A stretch of DNA of 64,000 nucleotides from Bryobacterales bacterium. Lineage in GTDB: Bacteria > Acidobacteriota > Terriglobia > Bryobacterales > Bryobacteraceae. The position numbers and the translations under genes are program-made. This document shows positions 42,816 through 50,495 of the stretch, in pieces. Location of the stretch: positions 1 through 64,000 of the forward strand of contig JAEUQC010000178.1 of assembly GCA_016789905.1 (NCBI GenBank), given 5' to 3'. The notes under the pieces were generated by a model. That model ran no database searches. It was not told where the DNA came from and saw only the letters and a program-made list of their open reading frames with translations. The stretch's first letter is position 1; each line of letters begins with the position of its first letter.

Positions 42816-44582
42816 ATGCGAATCTCCCGTCGCTCGTTTCTATCTTCCGCCCCGGTCTGGGCCGCGGCGTCTGTCCGGCCGAACATCGTCTTCGTCATTA
42901 CCGATGACCAAGGCTATGGGGATATCGGCCGGCATGGAAATCCGGTTCTGAAAACGCCGCACATGGATGCATTGCACGATGAATCCCTGCGGCTGACAAA
43001 CTACCATGTCAGCCCCACCTGCGCGCCGACACGTTCGGCGCTGCTGACTGGCCGCTACACAAACCTTGCCGGGCCCTGGCATACCATTCAAGGCCGCAGC
43101 ATTCTGCACCATAACGAAATCACTATGGCGGATTGCTTTCGCGCCGCCGGATATCGCACGGGCATTTTCGGCAAGTGGCACCTGGGGGACAACTACCCCT
43201 GTCGCCCGCAGGACCGAGGCTTCGATGAAACCCTTGTACATGGCGGCGGCGGCATCTGGCAGACGCCCGATCATTTCGGCAACGACTACTTTGACGATAC
43301 GTATCTCCACAACGGCCGGCCGAAGCAGTTCGAAGGCTTCTGCACCGACGTATTCTTTGCCGGAGCGCGGGAGTTTATTGCCGCCTCCGCCGGACGGAAG
43401 CAGCCGTTTTTTTGTTATCTATCGACCAACGCGCCGCACGGTCCGATGTGGGCGCCGGAGAAAAACGCCGCGCGTTATGAGAACGTAAAAGGACTGCGTG
43501 AACCCGGCTTCTACGGGATGATCGAGAACATCGATGAAAACATCGGGCGATTGCGGGCGTATTTGCAATCCAGCGGGCTGGCGAAGAATACGATATTCAT
43601 TTTCACCACCGACAATGGCAGTGCGTCGGGTTTCCAGGTGTTTAACGCGGGCATGCGCGGCAACAAGGGTTCGGCCTACGACGGCGGCCACCGCGTACCG
43701 TTCTTTCTGCATTGGCCCGGCGGGGGATACGCGGTCAACCGGGCCGTCGACACATTGACGGCGCATATTGATATTCTGCCAACGCTGCTTGAAATGGCCG
43801 GCGCCCGGCGGCCCAAGGGTCCGGCGCTGCATGGCCGGTCGCTCGTGCCGCTAATCAAGAAAGCGCCATGGCCAGCGCGCACAATCGTCACCGATTCCCA
43901 ACGGGAAGAAACACTGATGAAATGGCGCCAGGCGGCGGTGATGACGCAGGAGTGGCGACTGGTGAGCCCAGGCCCGGGCGGCGCCGCCGAACCGCAAAAG
44001 CTCGAGCTGTTCGACATGCGCTCCGATCCAGGACAGAGAGTGGATGTGGCGTCGCAGCATCCGGACGTTGTCGCACGGCTGAAGGCCAGTTATGAAGAAT
44101 GGTGGACGCTTGTTTCGGCCCGGGCGGGCGAGTATGCACGCATCATCATTGGCGACGCGAAGGACAATCCGGCAAAGCTGACCGCGCACGACTGGCATGG
44201 CGATGGCGCGTTGAAGACCTGGAATCAGCGGTCCATACTGCAGGGCCCGGACGCCAATGGGTTCTGGGCGGTGCTGGTGCGCGCTGGGCGGTATCGAATG
44301 GAACTGCGCCGATGGCCGAAGGAAGTAGGCCTTGCGCTCGGCGCCGCGTACACTCCGCCGCCCGGCAACCGTGAAACCGCCCCCGGCCGCGCGATTGCTG
44401 GCATTGAACGCGCCCGCATCCGGATTGGCGCGGTGGACCGGACCATCGACGTGGATCCGGCAGCGCCTGCCGCGGTGTTTGAACTCGAACTGGCCGCCGG
44501 TCCAGCCGAGTTGCAGACCTGGCTGCTGTCGAAAGACGGCTCCGAGCGCGGGGCCTATTTCCTGTATGCCGAACGGCTGTAG
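42816..44582 (+). CDS. exported sulfatase with C-terminal extension (sulfatase 3)
   Basis: 588 aa, about 110 residues longer than the other three. Tat-type signal MRISRRSFLSSAPVWAAA, metal ligands VITDDQGYGDIG (Asp30-Asp31), formylglycine site C69-A-P-T-R73 with SALLTGRYTNL, GKWHLGDNYPCRPQ, and FIFTTDNGSASGF. After about residue 430 comes an extra beta-rich domain (NGFWAVLVRAGRYRMELRRW, TPPPGNRETAPGRAIAGI, VFELELAAGPAELQTWLL), which looks like a carbohydrate-binding or jelly-roll module; I cannot name it. Substrate unknown. Confidence 0.9.
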   Translation: MRISRRSFLSSAPVWAAASVRPNIVFVITDDQGYGDIGRHGNPVLKTPHMDALHDESLRLTNYHVSPTCAPTRSALLTGRYTNLAGPWHTIQGRSILHHNEITMADCFRAAGYRTGIFGKWHLGDNYPCRPQDRGFDETLVHGGGGIWQTPDHFGNDYFDDTYLHNGRPKQFEGFCTDVFFAGAREFIAASAGRKQPFFCYLSTNAPHGPMWAPEKNAARYENVKGLREPGFYGMIENIDENIGRLRAYLQSSGLAKNTIFIFTTDNGSASGFQVFNAGMRGNKGSAYDGGHRVPFFLHWPGGGYAVNRAVDTLTAHIDILPTLLEMAGARRPKGPALHGRSLVPLIKKAPWPARTIVTDSQREETLMKWRQAAVMTQEWRLVSPGPGGAAEPQKLELFDMRSDPGQRVDVASQHPDVVARLKASYEEWWTLVSARAGEYARIIIGDAKDNPAKLTAHDWHGDGALKTWNQRSILQGPDANGFWAVLVRAGRYRMELRRWPKEVGLALGAAYTPPPGNRETAPGRAIAGIERARIRIGAVDRTIDVDPAAPAAVFELELAAGPAELQTWLLSKDGSERGAYFLYAERL

Positions 44583-44583
44583 C

Positions 44584-44589
44584 TATCAT
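44584..44589 (+). promoter_or_regulatory. -10 hexamer TATCAT 7 bases before ATG 44597 (leaderless candidate)
   Basis: TATCAT overlaps an upstream in-frame ATG (44588) and ends 7 bases before ATG 44597. That spacing supports 44597 as the true start, which also gives the better lipoprotein signal. Confidence 0.45.
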
Positions 44590-44596
44590 GTTAGGC

Positions 44597-45238
44597 ATGG
44601 TCCGGCCTGCGCTTCTCTTTGCACTCGTCCTTCTCTCCTCCTGCACCCAGCTCTATTACAAGGCGCAGGAGAAGATCGGCAACGAAAAACGCGATATTCT
44701 CGTGGACCGGATTAAGAAGGGCAGGGAAGACCAGGAGAAGGCGAAGGAGCAGTATAAAGACACGCTTGAGGCCTTTCAGGCGGCTACGGGTTTTAAGGGC
44801 GGGCAGACCGAAGAGGTCTACAAGAAACTGAAGAAAGAGTTCGACGAAGCCGCGGACCGAACGAAAAAAGTGAGCGACCGCATCCAGTCTATTGAGCAGG
44901 TTTCCGGCGACATGTTCAGCGAATGGGACAAAGAGTTGAGCGGTATGAATAATGCGGAGTTGCGCGCCAAAAGCGGCGGATTGTTGAAAGCAACCCGCCG
45001 GCGCTACGCTGACCTCATTCGCAAGATGAAGGCGGTGGAGGCAAAAGCCAAACCGGTCCTGAAGGCCTTTGAAGATCAGGTGCTCTTCATCAAACACAAT
45101 CTGAACGCCGAAGCGATCACATCACTCAAAACCAATGTCGTGAAAATGGACGCCGATGTGCAGGTCCTCATCAAGGACATCGAACTCTCAACAAGAGAGG
45201 CTGATGCTTTTATCGCCTCGTTGCCGCAGGGTTCTTAA
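44597..45238 (+). CDS. DUF2959-type lipoprotein
   Basis: 213 aa. Lipobox VLLSSC puts the lipidated cysteine at about residue 16. The mature protein is almost all charged helix, with predicted coiled coils (KRDILVDRIKKGREDQEKAK, AADRTKKVSDRIQSIEQV). This fits DUF2959, a family of envelope lipoproteins of unknown role. I start at the second ATG (44597) because of the -10 spacing. The last 29 bp overlap the convergent sulfatase 4 gene. Confidence 0.78.
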   Translation: MVRPALLFALVLLSSCTQLYYKAQEKIGNEKRDILVDRIKKGREDQEKAKEQYKDTLEAFQAATGFKGGQTEEVYKKLKKEFDEAADRTKKVSDRIQSIEQVSGDMFSEWDKELSGMNNAELRAKSGGLLKATRRRYADLIRKMKAVEAKAKPVLKAFEDQVLFIKHNLNAEAITSLKTNVVKMDADVQVLIKDIELSTREADAFIASLPQGS

Positions 45239-46610
45239 CGGGCAGCCTGGCGCCGGTGGCCTTTCTCCAAACGTCGAGCCTGGCGCGCAGCGCGGCGGCG
45301 CGGGCCGGATCGGCAGTGGCCAGGTTGTTCGCTTCGCTAGGGTCCCGTGCCAGGTTGAACAGTTCCAGACGGCCGTCTTCAAAATACTCCAGCAGTTTCC
45401 AGTCTCCGCTTCTTACCATGGAAACCGGCGAGGTGGTCGGGTAGTAATGCGGATAGTGGAAGTAGAAATCGCGGGCCGGTGTTGTGGCCTTTGCGTCGCG
45501 CAACAACGGAACAAGGCTAATGCCGTCAGGAGCGTCGCCCTTTAATCCGGCGATTTCCAGAAGCGTTGGGAAAAAGTCGCAGGAGATCACTGGCGTGTGG
45601 CAAACGGAGCCGCCTTTCGTGACTCCCGGCCAACGGATGAGGAAAGGCACCCGCACGCCGCCTTCGTAAAGTGATCCTTTGCCGGAACGGAGAGGCGCAT
45701 TCGTTGTCACCGTTTTCCCGCCATGTTTTTCGGTGTACCCGCCGTTGTCGGAGAAGAAGACGACAACGGTATGGCCGGCGAGGCCTTTCTTTTCCAGGTG
45801 ATTCATCAGGCGCCCGAAATTTTCGCTCAAACTGCGGATCATGCCGGCGTACTTGGCATTCTGGTGCTTATGTTCGGGCCGGATTTTGTGCGCGAAATAG
45901 GCTTCGTGCTCCGGCTTGCATTCGATTGGAGTGTGGGGGTTATGAAACCAGAGATTTAGAAAAAATGGATCGGCACCGCATGCGTCAATCGCGGCGATGG
46001 CCGCGTCGGTGAACGCATCGGTGAGAAAGTCGCCCGGCTTGCCGGGACGGAGCCCTGGGATGAAGCGGAACTCGCCGTTTGTCTGCATTCCTTTGTAGGG
46101 GTAGAAGAACGTTTTCGGCGCGCCCCAGTGGGTGCCGCCGGTATTGGAGTCGAAGCCCTGCGTTTCCGGTCCATGGGCCGTGGTGCCCAGGTGCCACTTG
46201 CCGACGTGCATCGTGCGATAGCCGGCCTCGTGGAATTTTTCGGCCAATGTCACCTCGGCGTGTTCCAAATGGTCCTCGGAATCGGCCGGCAGCAAGGCGC
46301 GGTTGGTCACTTTTCGCAGGGCGCCTTCATGCCAGATGGTGATGCCGAGCCGCGCCGGGCTCTTGCCCGTCATGATGGACGCGCGTGTCGGCGAGCAGAT
46401 CGGCGCGGCCGCATACGCCTGCGTAAATCGCGTGGCGGTCTTCGCGAAAGCATCGATTTCCGGTGTTTCGTGAAGGTCTCCGCCGTTGACGGGCAGGTCC
46501 GCCCAACCCAAATCGTCGGCCAGCACAAAGATGAAGTTGAGTTTCCTGCTGCCCTGGGCCGCCACCGTAGCGCTTGCAGTCCGCAGAAATTGCCGTCGCG
46601 AAATCGTCAT
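45210..46610 (-). CDS. exported arylsulfatase-family hydrolase (sulfatase 4)
   Basis: 466 aa. Tat-type signal MTISRRQFLRTASATVAA, metal ligands VLADDLGWADLP (Asp32-Asp33), formylglycine site C72-S-P-T-R76 with ASIMTGKSPAR, GKWHLGTTAHGPE, FFSDNGGYTEKHGG, and FHYPHYYPTTSP near the C-terminus, which mirrors sulfatase 2. It follows pdxH by 9 bp and is likely cotranscribed with it, an odd pairing. Its 3' end overlaps the DUF2959 gene by 29 bp tail to tail. Confidence 0.9.
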   Translation of the reverse strand: MTISRRQFLRTASATVAAQGSRKLNFIFVLADDLGWADLPVNGGDLHETPEIDAFAKTATRFTQAYAAAPICSPTRASIMTGKSPARLGITIWHEGALRKVTNRALLPADSEDHLEHAEVTLAEKFHEAGYRTMHVGKWHLGTTAHGPETQGFDSNTGGTHWGAPKTFFYPYKGMQTNGEFRFIPGLRPGKPGDFLTDAFTDAAIAAIDACGADPFFLNLWFHNPHTPIECKPEHEAYFAHKIRPEHKHQNAKYAGMIRSLSENFGRLMNHLEKKGLAGHTVVVFFSDNGGYTEKHGGKTVTTNAPLRSGKGSLYEGGVRVPFLIRWPGVTKGGSVCHTPVISCDFFPTLLEIAGLKGDAPDGISLVPLLRDAKATTPARDFYFHYPHYYPTTSPVSMVRSGDWKLLEYFEDGRLELFNLARDPSEANNLATADPARAAALRARLDVWRKATGARLPVKNPAATRR

Positions 46611-46619
46611 GTCAAAACC

Positions 46620-47258
46620 CTAGGGCGCCAGCCGCGCCACGGTCCATCCTTCGCCTTGCCGCTCAAATAGAAACCGGTCATGGAGCCGGTTCTCGCGGCC
46701 CTGCCAAAACTCGATACGGTCTGGAATCAATCGGTACCCGCCCCAAAAATCGGGCAGGGGCACTTCACCGGGGAAGAGTGTCTCTACCTCTTCGGCCAGC
46801 GTTTCCAACTCGCCGCGATGATTCACTGGCCGGCTTTGCCGGGACGCCCAAGCCGCGAGTTGATGGCCGCGCGGGCGTGTCCGAAAGTAGGCGGCGCTGT
46901 CTTCTCGCGCAATTCGTTCCACGCGCCCGGCGATGCGCACCTGGCGCTCCAGCGGCTGCCACCAAAAGGCCGCGGCCGCGCGAGGATTGGCCGCCAGGTC
47001 GCATCCTTTGGCCGAATCGTAGTTTGTGAAGAATACGAATCCGCTGTGGCTGAATCCGCGCAACAGCACGACGCGAACCGACGGCGCGCCCGCTGCCGAA
47101 ACCGTCGCAAGCGACATTCCGTTCGGTTCGTCTATGCCCGCATCGATAGCCGTGTTCATCCAGGCGGTGAACATCGCAATCGGGTCCTTCCCCACCGTCG
47201 CCTCGTCCAGTTCCCCGTTGAGGTAACTTCTTCTAATCCGCAAAAGTTTTTCGTCCAT
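46620..47258 (-). CDS. pdxH: pyridoxamine 5'-phosphate oxidase
   Basis: 212 aa FMN enzyme oxidising pyridoxine or pyridoxamine phosphate to PLP. Family features: LATVSAAGAPSVRVVLLRGF, FVFFTNYDSAKGCDLAANPRAA, FWWQPLERQVRIAGRVER, SRQSRPV and the C-terminal WQGRENRLHDR that closes the active site. Length and motifs are fully normal. ATG 47258 is preferred over the adjacent GTG (47261). It is divergent from the SDR gene with 25 bp between starts and sits 9 bp upstream of sulfatase 4. Confidence 0.95.
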   Translation of the reverse strand: MDEKLLRIRRSYLNGELDEATVGKDPIAMFTAWMNTAIDAGIDEPNGMSLATVSAAGAPSVRVVLLRGFSHSGFVFFTNYDSAKGCDLAANPRAAAAFWWQPLERQVRIAGRVERIAREDSAAYFRTRPRGHQLAAWASRQSRPVNHRGELETLAEEVETLFPGEVPLPDFWGGYRLIPDRIEFWQGRENRLHDRFLFERQGEGWTVARLAP

Positions 47259-47283
47259 CACTCTCGTTCTACTCTGTTATTGC

Positions 47284-47988
47284 ATGTTTTCATTCACCGG
47301 TCGCACCGCGCTCGTTTCCGGAGGCACCTCCGGAATCGGCCTCGCCATTTCCCGCGCATTCGCATCCGCAGGCGCCACGGTCCACGCTGTCGGGCTTGGC
47401 GCGCTGCCAGACTCTACCCGCCGCCTGCGCTTCGCGACATTGGACATTACGGACTCCGCCGCCTGCCGCGCTTTCGTCGCGCAAGTGCCGCGCGTCGATT
47501 TTCTCGTCAACGCCGCCGGCATCGTTCGCCGCGACGATGAGTACTCCATTGACGTCTTTCAGCACGTGATGGACGTGAATCTCACTGGCGCCATGCGGCT
47601 CTGCACGGAAGCGCGGGTGAAACTCGCCGCCTCCCGGGGCGCTATCGTCAACATCGCTTCCATGTGGACCTACTTCGGCGGGCCCCGCGTGCCGGCCTAC
47701 ACGGCTTCCAAGGGGGCCATCGGCCAGTTGACCAAGTCTCTCGCGGTCGCTTGGGCGGCCGACGGCATTCGGGTGAACGCTGTTGCTCCCGGTTGGATCG
47801 CCACCCCGCTTACACAGGCCTTGCAGGACGATCCAGCGCGCGCGGCCCCCATCCTGGAGCGCTGTCCGATGAAGCGTTGGGGGCGGCCGGAAGAGGTGGC
47901 GCCGCCAGTGCTATTCTTATGTTCCGAAGCCGCGTCCTTCATTAACGGAGCCATTCTCCCCATTGACGGCGGCTACCTGGCTGTTTAG
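47284..47988 (+). CDS. short-chain dehydrogenase/reductase (SDR)
   Basis: 234 aa classical SDR. NAD(P)-binding Gly motif GGTSGIG (13-19), NAAG at 76-79, catalytic Ser126, Tyr139 and Lys143 (YTASKGA), and the C-terminal GAILPIDGGYLAV. In the D55 position after strand 3 is LDITD, as usual. It is followed after 3 bp by the cupin and then a GT4 gene, forming a tight operon; the substrate may be a hydroxy-ketone or sugar. TACTCT lies 8 bases before the ATG and there is no Shine-Dalgarno site. Confidence 0.9.
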   Translation: MFSFTGRTALVSGGTSGIGLAISRAFASAGATVHAVGLGALPDSTRRLRFATLDITDSAACRAFVAQVPRVDFLVNAAGIVRRDDEYSIDVFQHVMDVNLTGAMRLCTEARVKLAASRGAIVNIASMWTYFGGPRVPAYTASKGAIGQLTKSLAVAWAADGIRVNAVAPGWIATPLTQALQDDPARAAPILERCPMKRWGRPEEVAPPVLFLCSEAASFINGAILPIDGGYLAV

Positions 47989-47991
47989 GAA

Positions 47992-48474
47992 ATGTCACAA
48001 ACCACCCATCCTCTCTCGCCCGCGCAAATTGTTACCACCGCCGTGCCCGACGACGAACGCATTTGGGTTCCACAAGCCCCGAATGTATGGTTTCGCCCGC
48101 TGATGTTGAATACGCTGCAAGGGCAATGGTGCAATCTGCTGCGCGTTCGCAAGGCCGGCGTGCTGAGCCGCCACCGCCATCCGGCACCTGTTCATGGCTA
48201 TGTCATCAAAGGGTCCTGGCGCTATCTGGAGCATGACTGGGTGGCCAATGCCGGCGACTACGTCTTTGAACCGCCCGGTGAAACACACACTCTCACCGTC
48301 GATTCGGCCGACGAGATGATCACCTTCTTCAACATCTCCGGCTGTATGTACTATGTCGACGCCGAAGGCCGCAACACCGGCTTCGAGGATGTCTTCACAA
48401 AAATCGACATGTGCCGCAAACACTACATTGAGGTTGGCCTCGGCGAGTCTTTCGTCGATCAGTTCGTCCGGTGA
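47992..48474 (+). CDS. cupin protein, 2,4'-dihydroxyacetophenone dioxygenase-like
   Basis: 160 aa single-domain cupin. Likely Fe ligands are His61 and His63 (SRHRHPAPVHGY) and His99 (PPGETHTL). The WRYLEHDW and GDYVFEPPGETHT segments match the DAD-like family, which cleaves an aromatic alpha-hydroxyketone between carbonyl and carbinol carbons. Here the neighbour is an SDR, so the pair may process a small hydroxyketone. Whether it is a true dioxygenase cannot be told. Its stop overlaps the next gene's GTG by 4 bp. Confidence 0.8.
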   Translation: MSQTTHPLSPAQIVTTAVPDDERIWVPQAPNVWFRPLMLNTLQGQWCNLLRVRKAGVLSRHRHPAPVHGYVIKGSWRYLEHDWVANAGDYVFEPPGETHTLTVDSADEMITFFNISGCMYYVDAEGRNTGFEDVFTKIDMCRKHYIEVGLGESFVDQFVR

Positions 48475-49646
48475 GAGTTGTCTACACGGCCGCCCACGGC
48501 GGCTTCGCGCAGGAACACGCTCCGCTTGGCGGCGGCGCGGCGGTGTTTGAAATGCTTTCCGCGGAGTGGGCGCGCACGCAACCGTTCCCGCTTCAGCGCG
48601 TCACCCCGCATGCCGTCAGCGGCCGGGAAATTGTTGCCTTCAACACCGGTTCCTACGCCCGGTTTTGCCGCCATTTCCAGGCGCAAACCACCACTGCTGT
48701 CCAGGTCCATAGCCCCGCCGAAACGGTGGTGCTGGTCAACGACATCGCCGAGGGCCCCGACTTTCGCGCACTGCGCGACTATCGCATCGCCACCATCTGG
48801 CACGTTGATGTGGTTGCCTATATCGCCGCCATCTACTGCCGCGGATTTGTTCGCCCCGAAACGCTGGTTCGCATTCATAGCGGGATTGGCGCGATGTATC
48901 CCGATGTGCTCCGGCTTATCTTTCAGAAGCAGGCCGATTGCGTGCGCTACAGCTCCGCGCACATCGTTCCCTCGCCCGCGATGAAAGAGATCATCCTGCG
49001 CTGTTACCCGCGAACGGACCCAGCCCGCATCCACGTACTTCCATGGGGCGCGCCGGCGGTGTTGCCGCGTGTTGACAAGCAGGAGGCACGCCGCCGGTTA
49101 GGGTTGCCGCCGGATGCGCTGGTGCTGCTTACTCTATCCCGCCTCTCGCCGGAAAAGAATCAGCAGTTGCTGCTTGACGCGCTGGCCGGGTGGGACCGTC
49201 CGAATGTTCATGTTCTGCTATGCGGCGGCGCCGCCTACATGCACGGGCAAAAGCACGCAGAAATGCTGCGCGCCAGAGCCGCGCAACTGAAACACGCCAC
49301 CGTCCATTTTCCCGGACATGTGCACGGCGAACAAAAACAGTTGCACTTTTCCGCGGCGGATCTCTACGTCTTCCCCTCCAGCCACGAATCGTATGGGCTC
49401 ACTCTCATGGAGGCGTTTCAGTACGGACTTCCGGCGCTCACGCTTGACCACGCCGGCGCGCGCGCTGCCATGCGGCCGGAGTTCGGCGCCATCGCTACAC
49501 CCGCCACGTTCTTGGAAAAGCTCAAGGCGCTGGCCGCGGCGGATCTCCCCGCTATGGGCCGCGCGGCGCAAGCGTATGCTCGTGAGCGGCCCTTCTCCAA
49601 CGCAGCCGCGCAGTTGGCCGCCATCCTCTGGAAGCTACAATCTTAA
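48471..49646 (+). CDS. GT4-family glycosyltransferase
   Basis: 391 aa GT-B enzyme. N-terminal Gly-rich loop (EHAPLGGGAAVFEML), second Rossmann half starting LLTLSRLSPEKNQQLLL, FPGHVHGEQKQLHF and donor-binding E-x7-E (SSHESYGLTLMEAFQYGLP). It transfers a sugar from a nucleotide donor with retention, probably to a surface glycan or glycolipid. GTG start overlaps the cupin stop (GTGA), so translational coupling is likely. Acceptor unknown. Confidence 0.9.
   Translation: MRVVYTAAHGGFAQEHAPLGGGAAVFEMLSAEWARTQPFPLQRVTPHAVSGREIVAFNTGSYARFCRHFQAQTTTAVQVHSPAETVVLVNDIAEGPDFRALRDYRIATIWHVDVVAYIAAIYCRGFVRPETLVRIHSGIGAMYPDVLRLIFQKQADCVRYSSAHIVPSPAMKEIILRCYPRTDPARIHVLPWGAPAVLPRVDKQEARRRLGLPPDALVLLTLSRLSPEKNQQLLLDALAGWDRPNVHVLLCGGAAYMHGQKHAEMLRARAAQLKHATVHFPGHVHGEQKQLHFSAADLYVFPSSHESYGLTLMEAFQYGLPALTLDHAGARAAMRPEFGAIATPATFLEKLKALAAADLPAMGRAAQAYARERPFSNAAAQLAAILWKLQS
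49636..49641 (+). promoter_or_regulatory. -10 hexamer TACAAT 6 bases before a GTG (leaderless candidate)
   Basis: TACAAT, CTTAAG, then GTG 49648. A TTGGCC at 49614-49619, 16 bases upstream of the -10, is a fair -35. The AAGG next to the GTG is too close to be a ribosome-binding site. Confidence 0.5.
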
Positions 49647-49647
49647 G

Positions 49648-50475
49648 GTGAAGCTTCTTTGCCTTCTTCCCCTCATTGCCATTTCCCTGCTTGCCCAGAA
49701 CGACTGGGACGAACCATTTCCGCCCCATCGCATTGCCGATAACCTGTACTATGTCGGCTCCAAGGGCCTTTCCACGTATCTGGTCACTTCTTCCAAAGGC
49801 CACATTCTGATCAACTCGAGCTTCGATCGCACGGTACCCATCATCCGTGCCAACGTCGAAAAGCTCGGCTTCAAGTTGAGCGATGTGAAAATCCTGCTCT
49901 CGAACCACGCGCACAACGATCACGTTGCCGGCCACGCGTTGCTCCAGAAACTTACGGGAGCCAAGGTCTACGCCATGGCGGGAGACGCGGAGGTGATTCG
50001 CGCCGGCGGGAAGGGCCAGTACAAGTACACCGATGAGTGGACGCCCTGTAAGGTCGACAAGGTGCTTCAGGACGGTGACACCGTTGAACTCGGCGAAGCG
50101 AAACTGCGCGCCCATCTCACGCCAGGCCACACCCGCGGGAACACCACATGGTCAATCGAAGTGAAGGACCAGGGCAAAGTGCTGAACGCCGTCATCATCG
50201 GCAGCCCCAATGTGAACCCGGGCTTCGAACTGGTCAACAACAAAACGTATCCGGAAATGAATGCCGACTACGCGCGGACGTTTCGTGTGCTAAAAGCCCT
50301 GCAGTGCGATATCTTTCTCGGCGCGCACGGGCAGTATTACGACCTGGCGGCCAAGTACAAGAAGCTGAAGCCCGGCGGTGCGAACCCTTTCGTCGATCCG
50401 AAAGGCTATCGCGAATATGTTGCCGAACGCGAGCAGTATTACCTGTACACACTGGAAAAGCAACGGAAGCAGTAG
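49648..50475 (+). CDS. secreted subclass-B3-like metallo-beta-lactamase-fold protein
   Basis: 275 aa. Signal peptide 1-17. The zinc site is complete: H87-A-H89-N-D91-H92 (NHAHNDHVAG), His161 (TPGHTRGNTTW) and His227 (LGAHGQYYDL). This ligand set, the missing Cys221 equivalent and the GNTTW tail to the third histidine fit subclass B3 beta-lactamases and their many relatives in soil bacteria. Activity on beta-lactams cannot be inferred; environmental B3-fold enzymes often have other substrates. Start at GTG 49648, 1 base after the GT4 stop, gives the signal at once. Confidence 0.85.
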   Translation: MKLLCLLPLIAISLLAQNDWDEPFPPHRIADNLYYVGSKGLSTYLVTSSKGHILINSSFDRTVPIIRANVEKLGFKLSDVKILLSNHAHNDHVAGHALLQKLTGAKVYAMAGDAEVIRAGGKGQYKYTDEWTPCKVDKVLQDGDTVELGEAKLRAHLTPGHTRGNTTWSIEVKDQGKVLNAVIIGSPNVNPGFELVNNKTYPEMNADYARTFRVLKALQCDIFLGAHGQYYDLAAKYKKLKPGGANPFVDPKGYREYVAEREQYYLYTLEKQRKQ

Positions 50476-50495
50476 CTGCGATACGCTAGGCAGTT

